Source of the DNA: Alphaproteobacteria bacterium
GTDB lineage: Bacteria; Pseudomonadota; Alphaproteobacteria; Rhizobiales; Aestuariivirgaceae
NCBI GenBank assembly: GCA_026400595.1
Contig: JAPLOT010000531.1
Span: forward strand, 1-22,010
DNA length: 22,010 bases
Reading direction: 5' to 3'
The position numbers and the translations under genes were made by a program. Shown in pieces: positions 6,764 to 14,554 of the stretch. The notes under the pieces were generated by a model. That model was not told the DNA's origin, made no database searches, and saw nothing but the letters and a program-made list of their open reading frames with translations. Numbering within the stretch: position 1 is the first letter of the stretch; the number at the start of each line of letters is the position of its first letter.

Positions 6764-7167
6764 GCCGCGCGTGCGAAGTGGCTGACGATCCAGACGCCAA
6801 GTGCGGAACTGATACCACTGACGACGCCACCCCAAACCATGTCGATGATCGCGATCTTGGTGGTGAAACCCTTCATGACCGCAAGGTTGGTCAGGTCGTA
6901 GGTGCCATAGGCAACCAGGCCAAACAGGGCGCCATAGATCAGCGCCTGCGAAACCGACCCGGCGGCCAGGGCCGGTCGCAGCACGAAAATGAGAAGCCCG
7001 GTGACATAGAGCGCATAGAAGGCCCCGGCGGCTGCGAGGTCAGGCTTCTCCTTCAGCAGGCCGCCGATCTCACTGACATAGAAGCCGCGGCCCAGCCAGG
7101 TGAGCCACACCATGTCGATGGCCAGAAAGATGATGGCCGTGACCACCCAGAGTGCGATGATGCTCAT
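6760..7167 (-). CDS. DUF2177-type four-helix membrane protein
   Basis: This 135-residue integral inner-membrane protein has four predicted helices: about 4-24, 45-66, 75-97 and 105-131. Polar residues sit inside the helices in conserved-looking motifs: AIDMVWL (Asp18), YGTYDLTNLA (Asp91, Asn94) and IIDMVWGG (Asp109), which match the DUF2177 family. No function is established for that family. It stands between hemA and bchE on the same strand. The start ATG at 7167 has only a weak upstream purine stretch (AACAAGGGG, about 10 bases away). Its stop codon is embedded in the bchE FNR box, so transcription of the two genes may be physically linked. Whether it takes part in tetrapyrrole or membrane biogenesis is unknown; position is the only hint. 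Confidence 0.75.
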   Translation of the reverse strand: MSIIALWVVTAIIFLAIDMVWLTWLGRGFYVSEIGGLLKEKPDLAAAGAFYALYVTGLLIFVLRPALAAGSVSQALIYGALFGLVAYGTYDLTNLAVMKGFTTKIAIIDMVWGGVVSGISSALGVWIVSHFARAA

Positions 7168-7254
7168 GTTTGTGTGCCCCTTGTTGCTTTCCCACTATAC
7201 GCTCAGGCAGCACCCGAGAGATCATCGCAAGATGCCGATGTTCCGCTCTTTGTT
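7168..7254 (-). other. 87-base gap between hemA and the DUF2177 gene, no terminator seen
   Basis: No stable G+C hairpin followed by a T-run is visible after the hemA stop, so read-through from the superoperon is possible. TATAGT at 7199-7194, 27 bases before the downstream ATG, could be a -10 element, but no acceptable -35 is found at 16-18 bases. Confidence 0.3.
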
Positions 7255-8284
7255 CTACGCCACGGCACGGCTCAGCGCACACTGTGACCACAGCTCGGAT
7301 AGCGCCGTGACGAGGCGATCGATATCCTCGTCGCTGTGCAGCGGCGTTGGCGTGATGCGCAGGCGCTCCGTGCCGCGGGGCACGGTCGGGTAGTTGATGG
7401 GCTGGATATAGATGCCGTAGCGTTCCATCAGGATATCGCTGATCCACTTGCATTTCTTCGGATCGCCAACCATCACCGGCACGATATGGCTCTGGTTGGC
7501 CATGTACGGCAGGCCGATGGCATCGAGTTTCCGGCGCAGCTTGGCCACACGGTCACGCTGCCTGCGCCGTTCGAGTTCGCTGACCTTCAGGTGGCGGATG
7601 GAGGCCGCAGCAGCTGCTGCAACGGCGGGCGGGAGCGCCGTCGTGAAGATGAAGCCCGAGGCGAAGCTGCGCACGAAGTCGCACAGTGCCGCGGTGCCGG
7701 TGATGTAGCCGCCAACCACGCCGAAGGCCTTGCCGAGCGTGCCTTCGATCACCGTGATCCGGTCCATCAGGCCCTCGCGCTCGGCGATGCCACCGCCGCG
7801 CGGGCCATACATGCCCACGGCGTGGACTTCATCGAGGTAGGTCATGGCATTGTACTTGTCGGCAAGGTCGCAGATCTCGCGGATCGGGCCGATGTCACCA
7901 TCCATGGAGTAAACCGACTCGAAGGCAATCAGCTTCGGCCGATCCGGATCGATGTGTTTCAGCAGGCGCTCGAGATCGGCCACGTCATTGTGCTTGAAGA
8001 TATGGCGTTCGGCGCGGCTGTGACGGATGCCTTCGATCATCGAGGCGTGGTTTCCTGCGTCGGACAGCACCACGCAGTCGGGGATGCAGGAGGCCAATGT
8101 GCCAAGCGCGGCCCAGTTCGACACGTAGCCCGAGGTGAAGAGCAGGGCGGATTCCTTACCGTGAAGGTCGGCCAGTTCCTGCTCCAGCAGGACGTGATAG
8201 TGATTGGTGCCCGAGATGTTGCGGGTAGCGCCCTTCCTCGCGGAGTCCATCCAGTTCGGACTTGAAGAAGTTCTCGTAGTTCAT
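7255..8284 (-). pseudogene. hemA: 5-aminolevulinate synthase, internal deletion and frameshift near 8225
   Basis: HemA condenses glycine and succinyl-CoA to 5-aminolevulinate, the first step of heme and bacteriochlorophyll synthesis in alphaproteobacteria. A natural start exists at ATG 8284 behind GGGAGG with a 5-base gap, reading MNYENFFKSELDGLREEGRY. The next conserved block, TRNISGTNHYH (from 8226), is in another frame. The usual 60 or so residues between them, including the WCxNDYLGM segment and most of the Gly-rich loop, are missing. By comparison with Rhodobacter HemA the net loss is about 188 bases. The rest, down to LSRAVA at 7255, is intact, with the PLP lysine in EGTLGKAFG. The longest open frame (7255-8250, 331 codons) starts at an ATG inside the original coding sequence in the wrong frame, so it is unlikely to be a real start. 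Either a broken gene, which would require another ALA synthase copy, or an assembly deletion. Confidence 0.8.
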
Positions 8285-8315
8285 GTCTTCCTCCCGCGCA
8301 TCTTTCCGCCTGCTT

Positions 8316-9140
8316 TCAGGGTGTTGTCTTTACCAGTTTCAGTTCCACGGCATTGGTTGCCGCATTGTGTGCTGGTCGTTGCGGCCCATCCTGCATCGCA
8401 AGTGTCCAGCGGAAGAGCTTCTCGACCGGCAACGGCAGCATCAGGAACCAGTGCTCGACAAGTGCCAGCGTCATCATCGCGCCGAGGAAGCTCAGGCTCG
8501 TGACGTCATGTTCCGTATAGGCGCCGGCAGCAGAGAGGAAGAGAAGGACAGACCCGACGGTCGCTGCCGTCACGGATACGGGGAAGAGCAGGTTCATCGG
8601 CTTCCGGGTGAGAAAGCTCTTGAGGACTTCCATGCGGGCAGGGACGAACTCTTCGCTGACATTCCGCACGCCAAGGAACACGTTCAGGCGCGCACTCAGG
8701 TTCATCATCCAGAGCAGCAGATAGGTCCACATGGCGACATGGTTCTGGCCGTCCCACACGAGCCATGCAATGACCAGGGCGACGGCGACGATCGACAACT
8801 CGTGCCAGAGGTTGACTTCGATGGCATGGCGGAAATGCCGCCAGCCTGAGCAACCTGCCTGGCAGCGATGCTTCCGCGGCCCGGTGACGTATCCCATGTA
8901 CAGGCTGATTTCCTGGAAGCCCCAGGCCAGAACGGCCGCCGTGAAGGCGAGGTAGGTGGCCACGATCCCGGTATCGCTGCGCAGCCACCAGATGGCACCC
9001 AGTGCTGCCGCCAGAACGGCGGTAGCGCCCAGCATGCTCCACCGGAAGGTTCGCGCCGGGAGGCTGTCCAGGTAGAAGATCAGCCCGGTGCAGAACCACC
9101 AGAGAAAGAGTGCGTAGGCGATGGGCAGGGCATAGGCCAT
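8316..9140 (-). CDS. puhE: PuhE, photosynthetic complex assembly membrane protein (DUF3623)
   Basis: PuhE is an integral membrane protein that in Rhodobacter influences the level of photosynthetic complexes and bacteriochlorophyll production; its biochemical role is not known. The 274-residue protein has about seven hydrophobic segments, starting at IAYALFLWWFCTGLIFYL (about 7-24). It carries family blocks RTFRWSMLGATA, WGFQEISLYMGYVTGP, NLSARLNVFLGV, FLTRKPMNLLFPVSVT and ALVEHWFLMLPLP. The start ATG at 9140 is 16 bases after the acsF stop. No strong ribosome site is visible, so it may rely on coupling. The length and all family blocks are normal, so the lesion in adjacent hemA does not reach it. 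Confidence 0.9.
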   Translation of the reverse strand: MAYALPIAYALFLWWFCTGLIFYLDSLPARTFRWSMLGATAVLAAALGAIWWLRSDTGIVATYLAFTAAVLAWGFQEISLYMGYVTGPRKHRCQAGCSGWRHFRHAIEVNLWHELSIVAVALVIAWLVWDGQNHVAMWTYLLLWMMNLSARLNVFLGVRNVSEEFVPARMEVLKSFLTRKPMNLLFPVSVTAATVGSVLLFLSAAGAYTEHDVTSLSFLGAMMTLALVEHWFLMLPLPVEKLFRWTLAMQDGPQRPAHNAATNAVELKLVKTTP

Positions 9141-9156
9141 CGGAGTCGTGCGGGTC

Positions 9157-10224
9157 CTACCAGGTTGGCGCCAGGCGGATGTCGCGCGGCAGGGCGTTGG
9201 TCTTTGACGGGATCATGTAGAGCCGCAGAAAGCAGAGGCCGGCCGCCGCCGTGGTGCGGAGCTTTCCAAGCTTCGCGGTCAGCCCGCCCTTCTGCTGCCA
9301 GACCGCGTTGCGGTCGTTGATCTGGCGCAGCTTGGCAAGGCCTGCAAAGAAGGCCGGGTTGTCGATGTCGAGCTCCAGCGGAAAGACCTGGCGTGATATC
9401 TCCGACGTGATCTTGAAGACCTTGTAGCCATAGTCGTCGGGATCGATGCCGAGGGCCTCGTGGAAATGCGGCCGCTGATGGTCGCGCACATACATGGTGG
9501 CGAAGACGGCAAGCAGGAAGAACTTCACCCAGTACTTGTTCAGCCCGCTGAGAAGTTCGGGATTGGCCCGCATCAGCAGGGCGAAAGCCTCGCCATGGCG
9601 GAACCCGTCATTGCACCACTGCTCGAACCACTTGAAGATGGGATGGAACCGCCGCTCCGGATGGGCCTGGAGATGGCGGAAGATGGTGATGTATCGGGCA
9701 TAGCCGATCTTCTCGGAGAGATAGGTCGCGTAGAAGATGAACTTCGGCTTGAAATAGGTATACTTCTTCGACTTGGTCAGGAAGCCGAGGTCGACGCCGA
9801 TCTTGAAGTCCTTGAGCGTGTCATTGATGAAGCCGGCGTGGCGTCCCTCGTCGCGGCTCATGAGCTTGAAGAGTTCGCACATGTCCGGATTGGATCCGCG
9901 CTTGCGCATTTCGGCGTAAAGCACGCAGCCGGAAAACTCCGCCGTCAGCGAGCTGACCAGGAAGTCGACGAACTCCTTGCGCAGGCCCTCGGGAAGACTT
10001 TCAAGCGTGACGTGGTCCCACTCGGCATTGCGCTTGAAGTGGGACTTGTTGGGGTCGCTGGCCATCTCGGCAATCAGCGCATCCCATTCCTTGCGCACCG
10101 AGGTGACGTCCATGTCGTTCAGCGCTGCGTAGTCGGTCGTGTAGAAGCGCGGGCTCAGGACCGTACTCTCCTGCGCCTTCTTGAGCGTATCCGCCGGGCG
10201 GATGCCGAGTGTTTCGATGGTCAT
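9157..10224 (-). CDS. acsF: Aerobic Mg-protoporphyrin IX monomethyl ester oxidative cyclase
   Basis: AcsF is the di-iron, oxygen-dependent cyclase forming the E ring of bacteriochlorophyll. In 355 residues, the usual length, it shows the carboxylate-bridged di-iron helices: SLTAEFSGCVLYAEM (Glu96, Glu105), SRDEGRHAGF (E126-x2-H129), and later helix pairs around FRHGEAFALLM and RDHQRPHFHEALG. The C-terminus is RLAPTW. The ATG at 10224 overlaps the stop of the preceding 97-residue gene as ATGA, implying coupled translation of cyclase and probable partner. It functions with electrons from an unknown donor. It duplicates the step of BchE but under oxygen, so the host can make pigment in both regimes. 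Confidence 0.96.
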   Translation of the reverse strand: MTIETLGIRPADTLKKAQESTVLSPRFYTTDYAALNDMDVTSVRKEWDALIAEMASDPNKSHFKRNAEWDHVTLESLPEGLRKEFVDFLVSSLTAEFSGCVLYAEMRKRGSNPDMCELFKLMSRDEGRHAGFINDTLKDFKIGVDLGFLTKSKKYTYFKPKFIFYATYLSEKIGYARYITIFRHLQAHPERRFHPIFKWFEQWCNDGFRHGEAFALLMRANPELLSGLNKYWVKFFLLAVFATMYVRDHQRPHFHEALGIDPDDYGYKVFKITSEISRQVFPLELDIDNPAFFAGLAKLRQINDRNAVWQQKGGLTAKLGKLRTTAAAGLCFLRLYMIPSKTNALPRDIRLAPTW

Positions 10225-10514
10225 AGTTCCTCCCCCGAGAAGCTGAATTCCAGCAGTTCCATGAATTCCAGGTCACCAGTCATCTTGACCCATTTGCGCT
10301 CGATCCAGCCGGCGCGCTTGATCGTCGCCTTGCGACGTTCGGCTGTGGTTTCGCCGTAAGGCACGACGATGGGCTTGCCGTGTACGAGAACCTCGTCACC
10401 GGGCTTGATTTCCACATTGCCGTCCAGTTCCACATGGGCGGCGAGACTCTCGAAGGTGTTGACGACATGTACGGTGCACATCACGTCCTCGCGTGGACCG
10501 GTAAAGAGGTTCAT
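10221..10514 (-). CDS. bciE: Probable BciE, small accessory subunit of the AcsF cyclase
   Basis: This 97-residue soluble protein sits between puhC and acsF, overlapping both by ATGA. In alphaproteobacteria a small protein encoded just upstream of acsF (Rhodobacter sphaeroides Rsp_6110, BciE) was shown to be required for AcsF activity. Position, size and coupling fit that protein; I could not align it, so the name is an inference. Visible features are TVHVVNTFESLAAHVEL (14-30), a likely beta-hairpin GDEVLVHGKPIVVPYGE (39-55), a basic TAERRKATIKRA stretch (57-68) and an acidic C-terminus LEFMELLEFSFSGEEL. There is no signal peptide, membrane helix or metal motif. It could instead be an unrelated conserved cluster protein. 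Confidence 0.72.
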   Translation of the reverse strand: MNLFTGPREDVMCTVHVVNTFESLAAHVELDGNVEIKPGDEVLVHGKPIVVPYGETTAERRKATIKRAGWIERKWVKMTGDLEFMELLEFSFSGEEL

Positions 10515-10999
10515 TGTGCTTGTCCTCCCTCACTACGTTTCAGATAGGGCTCGAAACTGGCCGCATTGGTCTGGCCATAGGCCATGAGGTCCAGGGCGAC
10601 GCCGTCATGGGTGTCGATCAGCACGAGCCTGTTGTTGGGCCAGCGCTGCAGCAGGAAAGGGACGTCGTAGGAGACCTGGTCGCTCTTGCGGGCCCGGTTG
10701 AGGCCGCGCAGCAGGCCGCGCAGGAAGTGATTGGTACCGGGTGCCACGACCGCCACGTCTTCACTGGTCTCTGCATCGATGATGCGCACGCTGCCGTCCG
10801 GGGCATCGGCAAAGCGCAGAAGCCGCGCGGCCTCTGGAACCTCGTTCAGTTGTCCGATCATGCCAGGAGATGGCGGCATGCCGCCGAGGCGCGCCGCCGC
10901 CACGAAAACCAGTGTCGCACAGAGGAAGGCCACGACCACCGTGGTCGGGAGTTTCGGAGCCGAGGTCGCGGCGGTGGGCTGCATGCTTTCCATCCTCAT
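10511..10999 (-). CDS. puhC: PuhC, photosynthetic complex assembly protein
   Basis: PuhC (orf162b type) promotes assembly of the reaction-centre/LH1 core complex; loss lowers core levels in Rhodobacter. The 162-residue protein is of standard size. It has a short cytoplasmic start, one membrane helix at about 18-37 (TTVVVAFLCATLVFVAAARL) and a periplasmic domain. That domain contains RLLRFADAPDGSVRIIDA, VVAPGTNHFLRGLLRGLNR and PNNRLVLIDTHDG. The FLRG(L/V)LRGL.R block is characteristic of the family. The ATG at 10999 overlaps the puhB stop as ATGA; MESM at codons 3-6 offers other possible starts but coupling favours the first. No anomaly seen. Confidence 0.92.
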   Translation of the reverse strand: MRMESMQPTAATSAPKLPTTVVVAFLCATLVFVAAARLGGMPPSPGMIGQLNEVPEAARLLRFADAPDGSVRIIDAETSEDVAVVAPGTNHFLRGLLRGLNRARKSDQVSYDVPFLLQRWPNNRLVLIDTHDGVALDLMAYGQTNAASFEPYLKRSEGGQAQ

Positions 11000-11637
11000 G
11001 CTGCCACTGCCCGAACCGGCAATCTCACTGGCTGCCCCTGACGGGCCGCAGCAGACTGCGGTGCGTTGCTCAAGGCCGTTGCAAGAAGCTTTGCCACCTG
11101 GTCAGCGTCGGGAATGGCGCGGAGACAAGGTTGCGGATTGCGGAAATGCAGGGGCCGCGCATGTGGCCAGAGCAAGAGGTAGGCGACCCGTTCCGATGCG
11201 GCCAGCTTGAGCGGAATTTCGCCCGAGCCGTTGGCATAGAGGCGGAGCGAGGCGCTGTCCACCAGCCGGAAGGGAAGGTTGAGCGTAACCGGCAGGGCGA
11301 TGCCGATGCGCATGACCAGGCGCCTGGTGGTCATGCTGTAGACGGTCGTCCGTGCACTGACATAGGCGAGAAATGTCAGGATGGCCGCCGCGATGCCACC
11401 CATCGGCAGGAGCCAGACGAAAGGCCAGACTGCTTCGGCCAGCGAGGATCCGTCGGCAAGCCTGAAGACGGCCTGGACGATGGCGATCGCCAGAAAATAC
11501 CAGATCACCTTGCGGGCATGAAAGGCATGGACCGCCAGATCCTGCCAGCGCGGGGCGCCCTGCCAGAGCAGGCGTTCCCCCGCAGGCAGCATCTCGGGCA
11601 AGCCCCTTACGGGCTCGAATTCGAAATCGTCGCTCAT
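10996..11637 (-). CDS. puhB: PuhB, reaction-centre assembly factor with PH-like domain
   Basis: PuhB helps reaction-centre assembly, especially incorporation of PuhA, in the inner membrane. The 213 residues start with EVLP-like GLPEMLPAGERLLWQGAP (12-29), typical of membrane-bound PH-domain proteins. Two membrane segments follow at about 44-60 and 71-93. A PH-like domain begins at SARTTVYSMTTRRLVMRIGIA (about 94-114) and continues through the DSASLRLYANGSGEIPLKL region. The C-terminal tail is Ala/Arg-rich. Start ATG 11637 overlaps the puhA stop as ATGA. The pairing with puhA immediately upstream is the standard one. Confidence 0.93.
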   Translation of the reverse strand: MSDDFEFEPVRGLPEMLPAGERLLWQGAPRWQDLAVHAFHARKVIWYFLAIAIVQAVFRLADGSSLAEAVWPFVWLLPMGGIAAAILTFLAYVSARTTVYSMTTRRLVMRIGIALPVTLNLPFRLVDSASLRLYANGSGEIPLKLAASERVAYLLLWPHARPLHFRNPQPCLRAIPDADQVAKLLATALSNAPQSAAARQGQPVRLPVRAVAA

Positions 11638-12410
11638 ATCAGCGGCTCGGCGCGCTCGGGCGTGGCATAGAGGTGACCACTGGAGTAGTAGGCACAGATG
11701 CGATCCTCCTCGAGGCGCGTGACCACGTCCGGCTTGCGGTGGGCCGGAACATTGGCGAACTGCTTGCCAAGGATGGACTTCACTTCGACCTGGTTGCGTG
11801 AGCCGCTGATGCGCGACAGCGTGGTGGGCAGCAGCACGTTGCGCTTTCCGTTCTTGTCGCTGACCTCGACCTCGAGATAACGGATAATGTATTCGGCCCG
11901 GTCGAGCCAGACATCGCGGACGATGCCGCCCTGACGCCCGTCGGCGCCGATCACCGGCATGCCGCGCGGGTCGGGATCATGAGTGTCGATGTAGAAGCCG
12001 TCCGCGGCGCGCAGCGGCAGGAGCTTCGGGGTGCCGTGAATGGTCGCGTCCGGAATGTCGGCGCGTTCGGCATAGGAGGCCGGCCCCACGCCATCCAGCA
12101 TCGGATTGCCGTCCGGCTCGAGTGGCGCACCCAGCCAGCCGCCGACCGGCGTGGCCTTCACCGGGCGCGAGTCGTGCGGCTCGGCGCGGGGCGCCATCAC
12201 CGTCGAGCCGTCGGCGAGCTTGAAGGTCTTTGGTGAAGGAATTGCGGGGAAGCCCTGGACCGTGATGTGGGCCGAGCGCTCTGATTCAAGGGGGTAGCCC
12301 TCGCGCTTGTCTTCGCGGCGGACATAGAAGATCAAAGCCGCCAGGAAGGCCCAGAACAGGTAAAGCACGATCTGGGCCACGTCGATGTACTGGGTGATGG
12401 CTGCATTCAT
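11634..12410 (-). CDS. puhA: PuhA, photosynthetic reaction-centre subunit H
   Basis: The H subunit caps the cytoplasmic face of the type-II reaction centre, stabilises L and M, and guides proton transfer to quinone QB. The 258-residue protein shows the single N-terminal transmembrane helix (about 12-31, AQIVLYLFWAFLAALIFYVR) and the signature RREDKREGYPLE just after it. A globular cytoplasmic domain with PPxP-like loops, GGIVRDVWLDRAEYIIRYLEVEV and YYSSGHLYATPERAEPLI follows. The start ATG at 12410 has GAGGAG 7 bases upstream. The 15-base gap from lhaA is the widest space between lhaA and puhC. Rhodobacter has a puhA promoter inside the preceding lhaA; I could not identify one here. Confidence 0.96.
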   Translation of the reverse strand: MNAAITQYIDVAQIVLYLFWAFLAALIFYVRREDKREGYPLESERSAHITVQGFPAIPSPKTFKLADGSTVMAPRAEPHDSRPVKATPVGGWLGAPLEPDGNPMLDGVGPASYAERADIPDATIHGTPKLLPLRAADGFYIDTHDPDPRGMPVIGADGRQGGIVRDVWLDRAEYIIRYLEVEVSDKNGKRNVLLPTTLSRISGSRNQVEVKSILGKQFANVPAHRKPDVVTRLEEDRICAYYSSGHLYATPERAEPLI

Positions 12411-12425
12411 GTCGGGTCTCCTCGA

Positions 12426-13859
12426 TCAGCCGGGCATTTCCGCCAGCCCGAAGCCCTGGCCTCTACGCAGCGAGCTGCGGCGGCCCGACCGGACCAGCGG
12501 TCCGATGGCGGCGAGCGTGGCAAAAAGTAGCAAGATTTCGATATGATAGACGGCACTGTATCCGGCATCCGGCCCGGCGAATGCCGGGCCTAGCGTGCCG
12601 TGTTCGGATAGCGCCGAAATGGCGTCGCGAACGGTGCCGCTCACGGCAATGGCAAGGCCGGCCGAAGTGGCCTGCACCGCACCCCAGGCGCCGAGCGCAA
12701 TGCCGCTCATGCCGCTGGCGGCAAGATCCATGGCTGCCGTAAGCATGCCGACCGCGAAGAGGCCGCCACCGAAGCCGATGCTGAAGGCAGCGAAGCGGAA
12801 CAGCATCACGGCGTCGAGAACGGGGGACATGATGACAGCCGAGAAGGCGGCGATGCCGAAGAGAATGCCCAGCGCGGCGATGCGGTGTGGATCGCCGCCA
12901 CGGTCCAGCATTCTGGCCGACAGCGCAAGGCCGCAAAGAGTGCCGAAGGCGAGAATGGCTGTGAGCAGGGTGGTCTGACCGACGTCGAGACCGAAGACCT
13001 GGCCGCCAAACGGCTCAAGCAGGATGTCCTGCATGCTGAAGCCTGCCGTGCCGAGGCCAAGCGCCACGAGCAGGCGCTTCGAGCGTCCCGCCGCCATGAA
13101 TTGGGCCCAGGCCTCGCGGAAGCGGACTCGGGGCATGCGCGGATCGGTGGTCGCGGGGTTGCGCGCCTCCTGCTTCCACAGGGCAATGCCGTTAAGGATG
13201 AAGGTGATGGCCGCGGCACCCTGGATGATCTGGATGAGCTCGATCGAAGAGAAATCCCGCAGCAGGAAACCGAAGATCAGTGCGCTGAGCATCATGCCGG
13301 CAAGCAGCATGACATAGAGCAGGGCCACGACCTTGGGGCGGGCTTCGGGCGGTGCGAGGTCATTGGCCAGCGCGAGACCAGCGGTCTGCGTCGTATGCAG
13401 GCCGGCACCCACCAGCAGGAAGGCCAGTGCAGCACCGATCTCGCCATAGATGACAGGGCCATTCCCGTCCCCGGAGAGCACGAGCAGGGCGAAGGGCATG
13501 ATGGCGAAGCCGCCGAACTGCAACATGGTGCCGAACCAGATGTAGGGCACGCGCCGCCATCCCAGGACCGAGCGATGCGTGTCCGACTTGAAGCCGATCA
13601 GGGCGCGGAAGGGCGCGAAGACCAGCGGCAACGAGACCATGAGACCGACCAGCCAGGCGGGAACGCCCAGTTCCACGATCATAACGCGGTTCAGGGTGCC
13701 GGTGAGCAGGACCATGGCCATGCCGACCGAGACCTGGAAGAGCGACAGCCGCAGCAACCGTCCGAGCGGAAGTTCCTTGGTTGCCGCATCGGCAAATGGC
13801 AGGAAGCGTGGCCCCAGAAGTTGCCACCCTCTCGCCAGTGCCTGGTTGACCTGCCTCAT
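12426..13859 (-). CDS. lhaA: LhaA, LH1 assembly protein of the PucC/MFS family
   Basis: This 477-residue membrane protein of the PucC-type major facilitator branch is thought to deliver bacteriochlorophyll or assist insertion of LH1 polypeptides. It begins with a soluble basic stretch (MRQVNQALARGWQLLGPRFLPF). About twelve hydrophobic segments follow, in two halves. Family blocks include LSLFQVSVGMAMVLLTGTLNRVMIVELGVPAWLVG, APFRALIGFKSDTHRSVLGWRRVPYIW and the second-half GAWGAVQATSAGLAIAVSG. GFKSDTHRSVLGWRRVPYIW fits the PucC version of the MFS loop 2-3 motif. Start ATG 13859 overlaps the bchM stop (ATGA). The symbol bch2 is used for paralogues; proximity to puhA favours lhaA. Confidence 0.9.
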   Translation of the reverse strand: MRQVNQALARGWQLLGPRFLPFADAATKELPLGRLLRLSLFQVSVGMAMVLLTGTLNRVMIVELGVPAWLVGLMVSLPLVFAPFRALIGFKSDTHRSVLGWRRVPYIWFGTMLQFGGFAIMPFALLVLSGDGNGPVIYGEIGAALAFLLVGAGLHTTQTAGLALANDLAPPEARPKVVALLYVMLLAGMMLSALIFGFLLRDFSSIELIQIIQGAAAITFILNGIALWKQEARNPATTDPRMPRVRFREAWAQFMAAGRSKRLLVALGLGTAGFSMQDILLEPFGGQVFGLDVGQTTLLTAILAFGTLCGLALSARMLDRGGDPHRIAALGILFGIAAFSAVIMSPVLDAVMLFRFAAFSIGFGGGLFAVGMLTAAMDLAASGMSGIALGAWGAVQATSAGLAIAVSGTVRDAISALSEHGTLGPAFAGPDAGYSAVYHIEILLLFATLAAIGPLVRSGRRSSLRRGQGFGLAEMPG

Positions 13860-14554
13860 GCGCGCTTCAGCTCCTGCGCATGCGAGATGTAGAAGCCGCT
13901 GGACACGCGGGCGTTGCGCGCCAGTCCCCAGTCCTTGAGCTTCTCATGCGCGGCCACCGCCTTGAACAGGGCCGGCGTGGTGTGCGGAACGATGGCTGGC
14001 GAGCGGTCGCCGCGTGGAAAGATCTTGCCGACGGCGTGCATCATGGCCAGTGCAGGGGTGCGCGGGGCATAGGTGAAATGCACGCCGCTGTCGCTCATGG
14101 CGCTGAAGCGGGCGAGAATGTTGACCATGTCAGGCAGGTTGTAGTGAATGACCGAGTCCATGGCGACGATATGGTCAAACCTGCCCAGCGACGGGTCGAG
14201 CATGTCGCCGGACCGGAAGGTTATGCGGCCCGGGCCGAGAGAGGCGGGAAGGCGTTCCTGTGCCAGCTTCACCAGTGTCGGCGACAGATCGATGGCTACA
14301 ACGTCGGCGCCGCGCCGCGCGGCCTCGACCGCCAGTGCACCGGTGCCGCAGCCGGCGTCGAGCAACCGGCAGCCGCGCAGATCCGACGGCAGAAAGCCAA
14401 GCAGCGTCTGGCGCATGCGGTCACGTCCGGCGCGCACCGTGGCGCGAATGCCGCTGACCGGCGCGTCCGAGGTCAACCGCGACCAGGCCTGTGCCGCCGT
14501 GCGATCAAAGTAGTGTTCGATCTCGTTGCGCCGCTGCTGGTAGGTGTTCGCCAT
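13856..14554 (-). CDS. bchM: Mg-protoporphyrin IX O-methyltransferase
   Basis: BchM methylates the C13 propionate of Mg-protoporphyrin IX using S-adenosylmethionine, producing the substrate for AcsF and BchE. The 232-residue Rossmann-type class I methyltransferase opens with YFDRTAAQAWSRLTSDAPVS (15-34), typical for BchM/ChlM. The SAM motif I is LLDAGCGTG at 64-72, followed by VVAIDLS (85-91). ITFRSGDMLD is motif II-like, and HFTYAPRTPAL is a family-specific block. Start ATG and the bchL stop share one base (TGATG). It lies directly after bchL and downstream of bchH, the supplier of its substrate. Confidence 0.95.
   Translation of the reverse strand: MANTYQQRRNEIEHYFDRTAAQAWSRLTSDAPVSGIRATVRAGRDRMRQTLLGFLPSDLRGCRLLDAGCGTGALAVEAARRGADVVAIDLSPTLVKLAQERLPASLGPGRITFRSGDMLDPSLGRFDHIVAMDSVIHYNLPDMVNILARFSAMSDSGVHFTYAPRTPALAMMHAVGKIFPRGDRSPAIVPHTTPALFKAVAAHEKLKDWGLARNARVSSGFYISHAQELKRA

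Noticed and set aside
7194..7222. Promoter for the DUF2177 gene based on TATAGT
   Set aside because: No acceptable -35 at normal spacing; kept only as a note in the gap entry.
9460..10359. 299-codon plus-strand frame opposite acsF and bciE
   Set aside because: Antisense shadow of well-conserved genes; composition is typical of reverse-frame reading.
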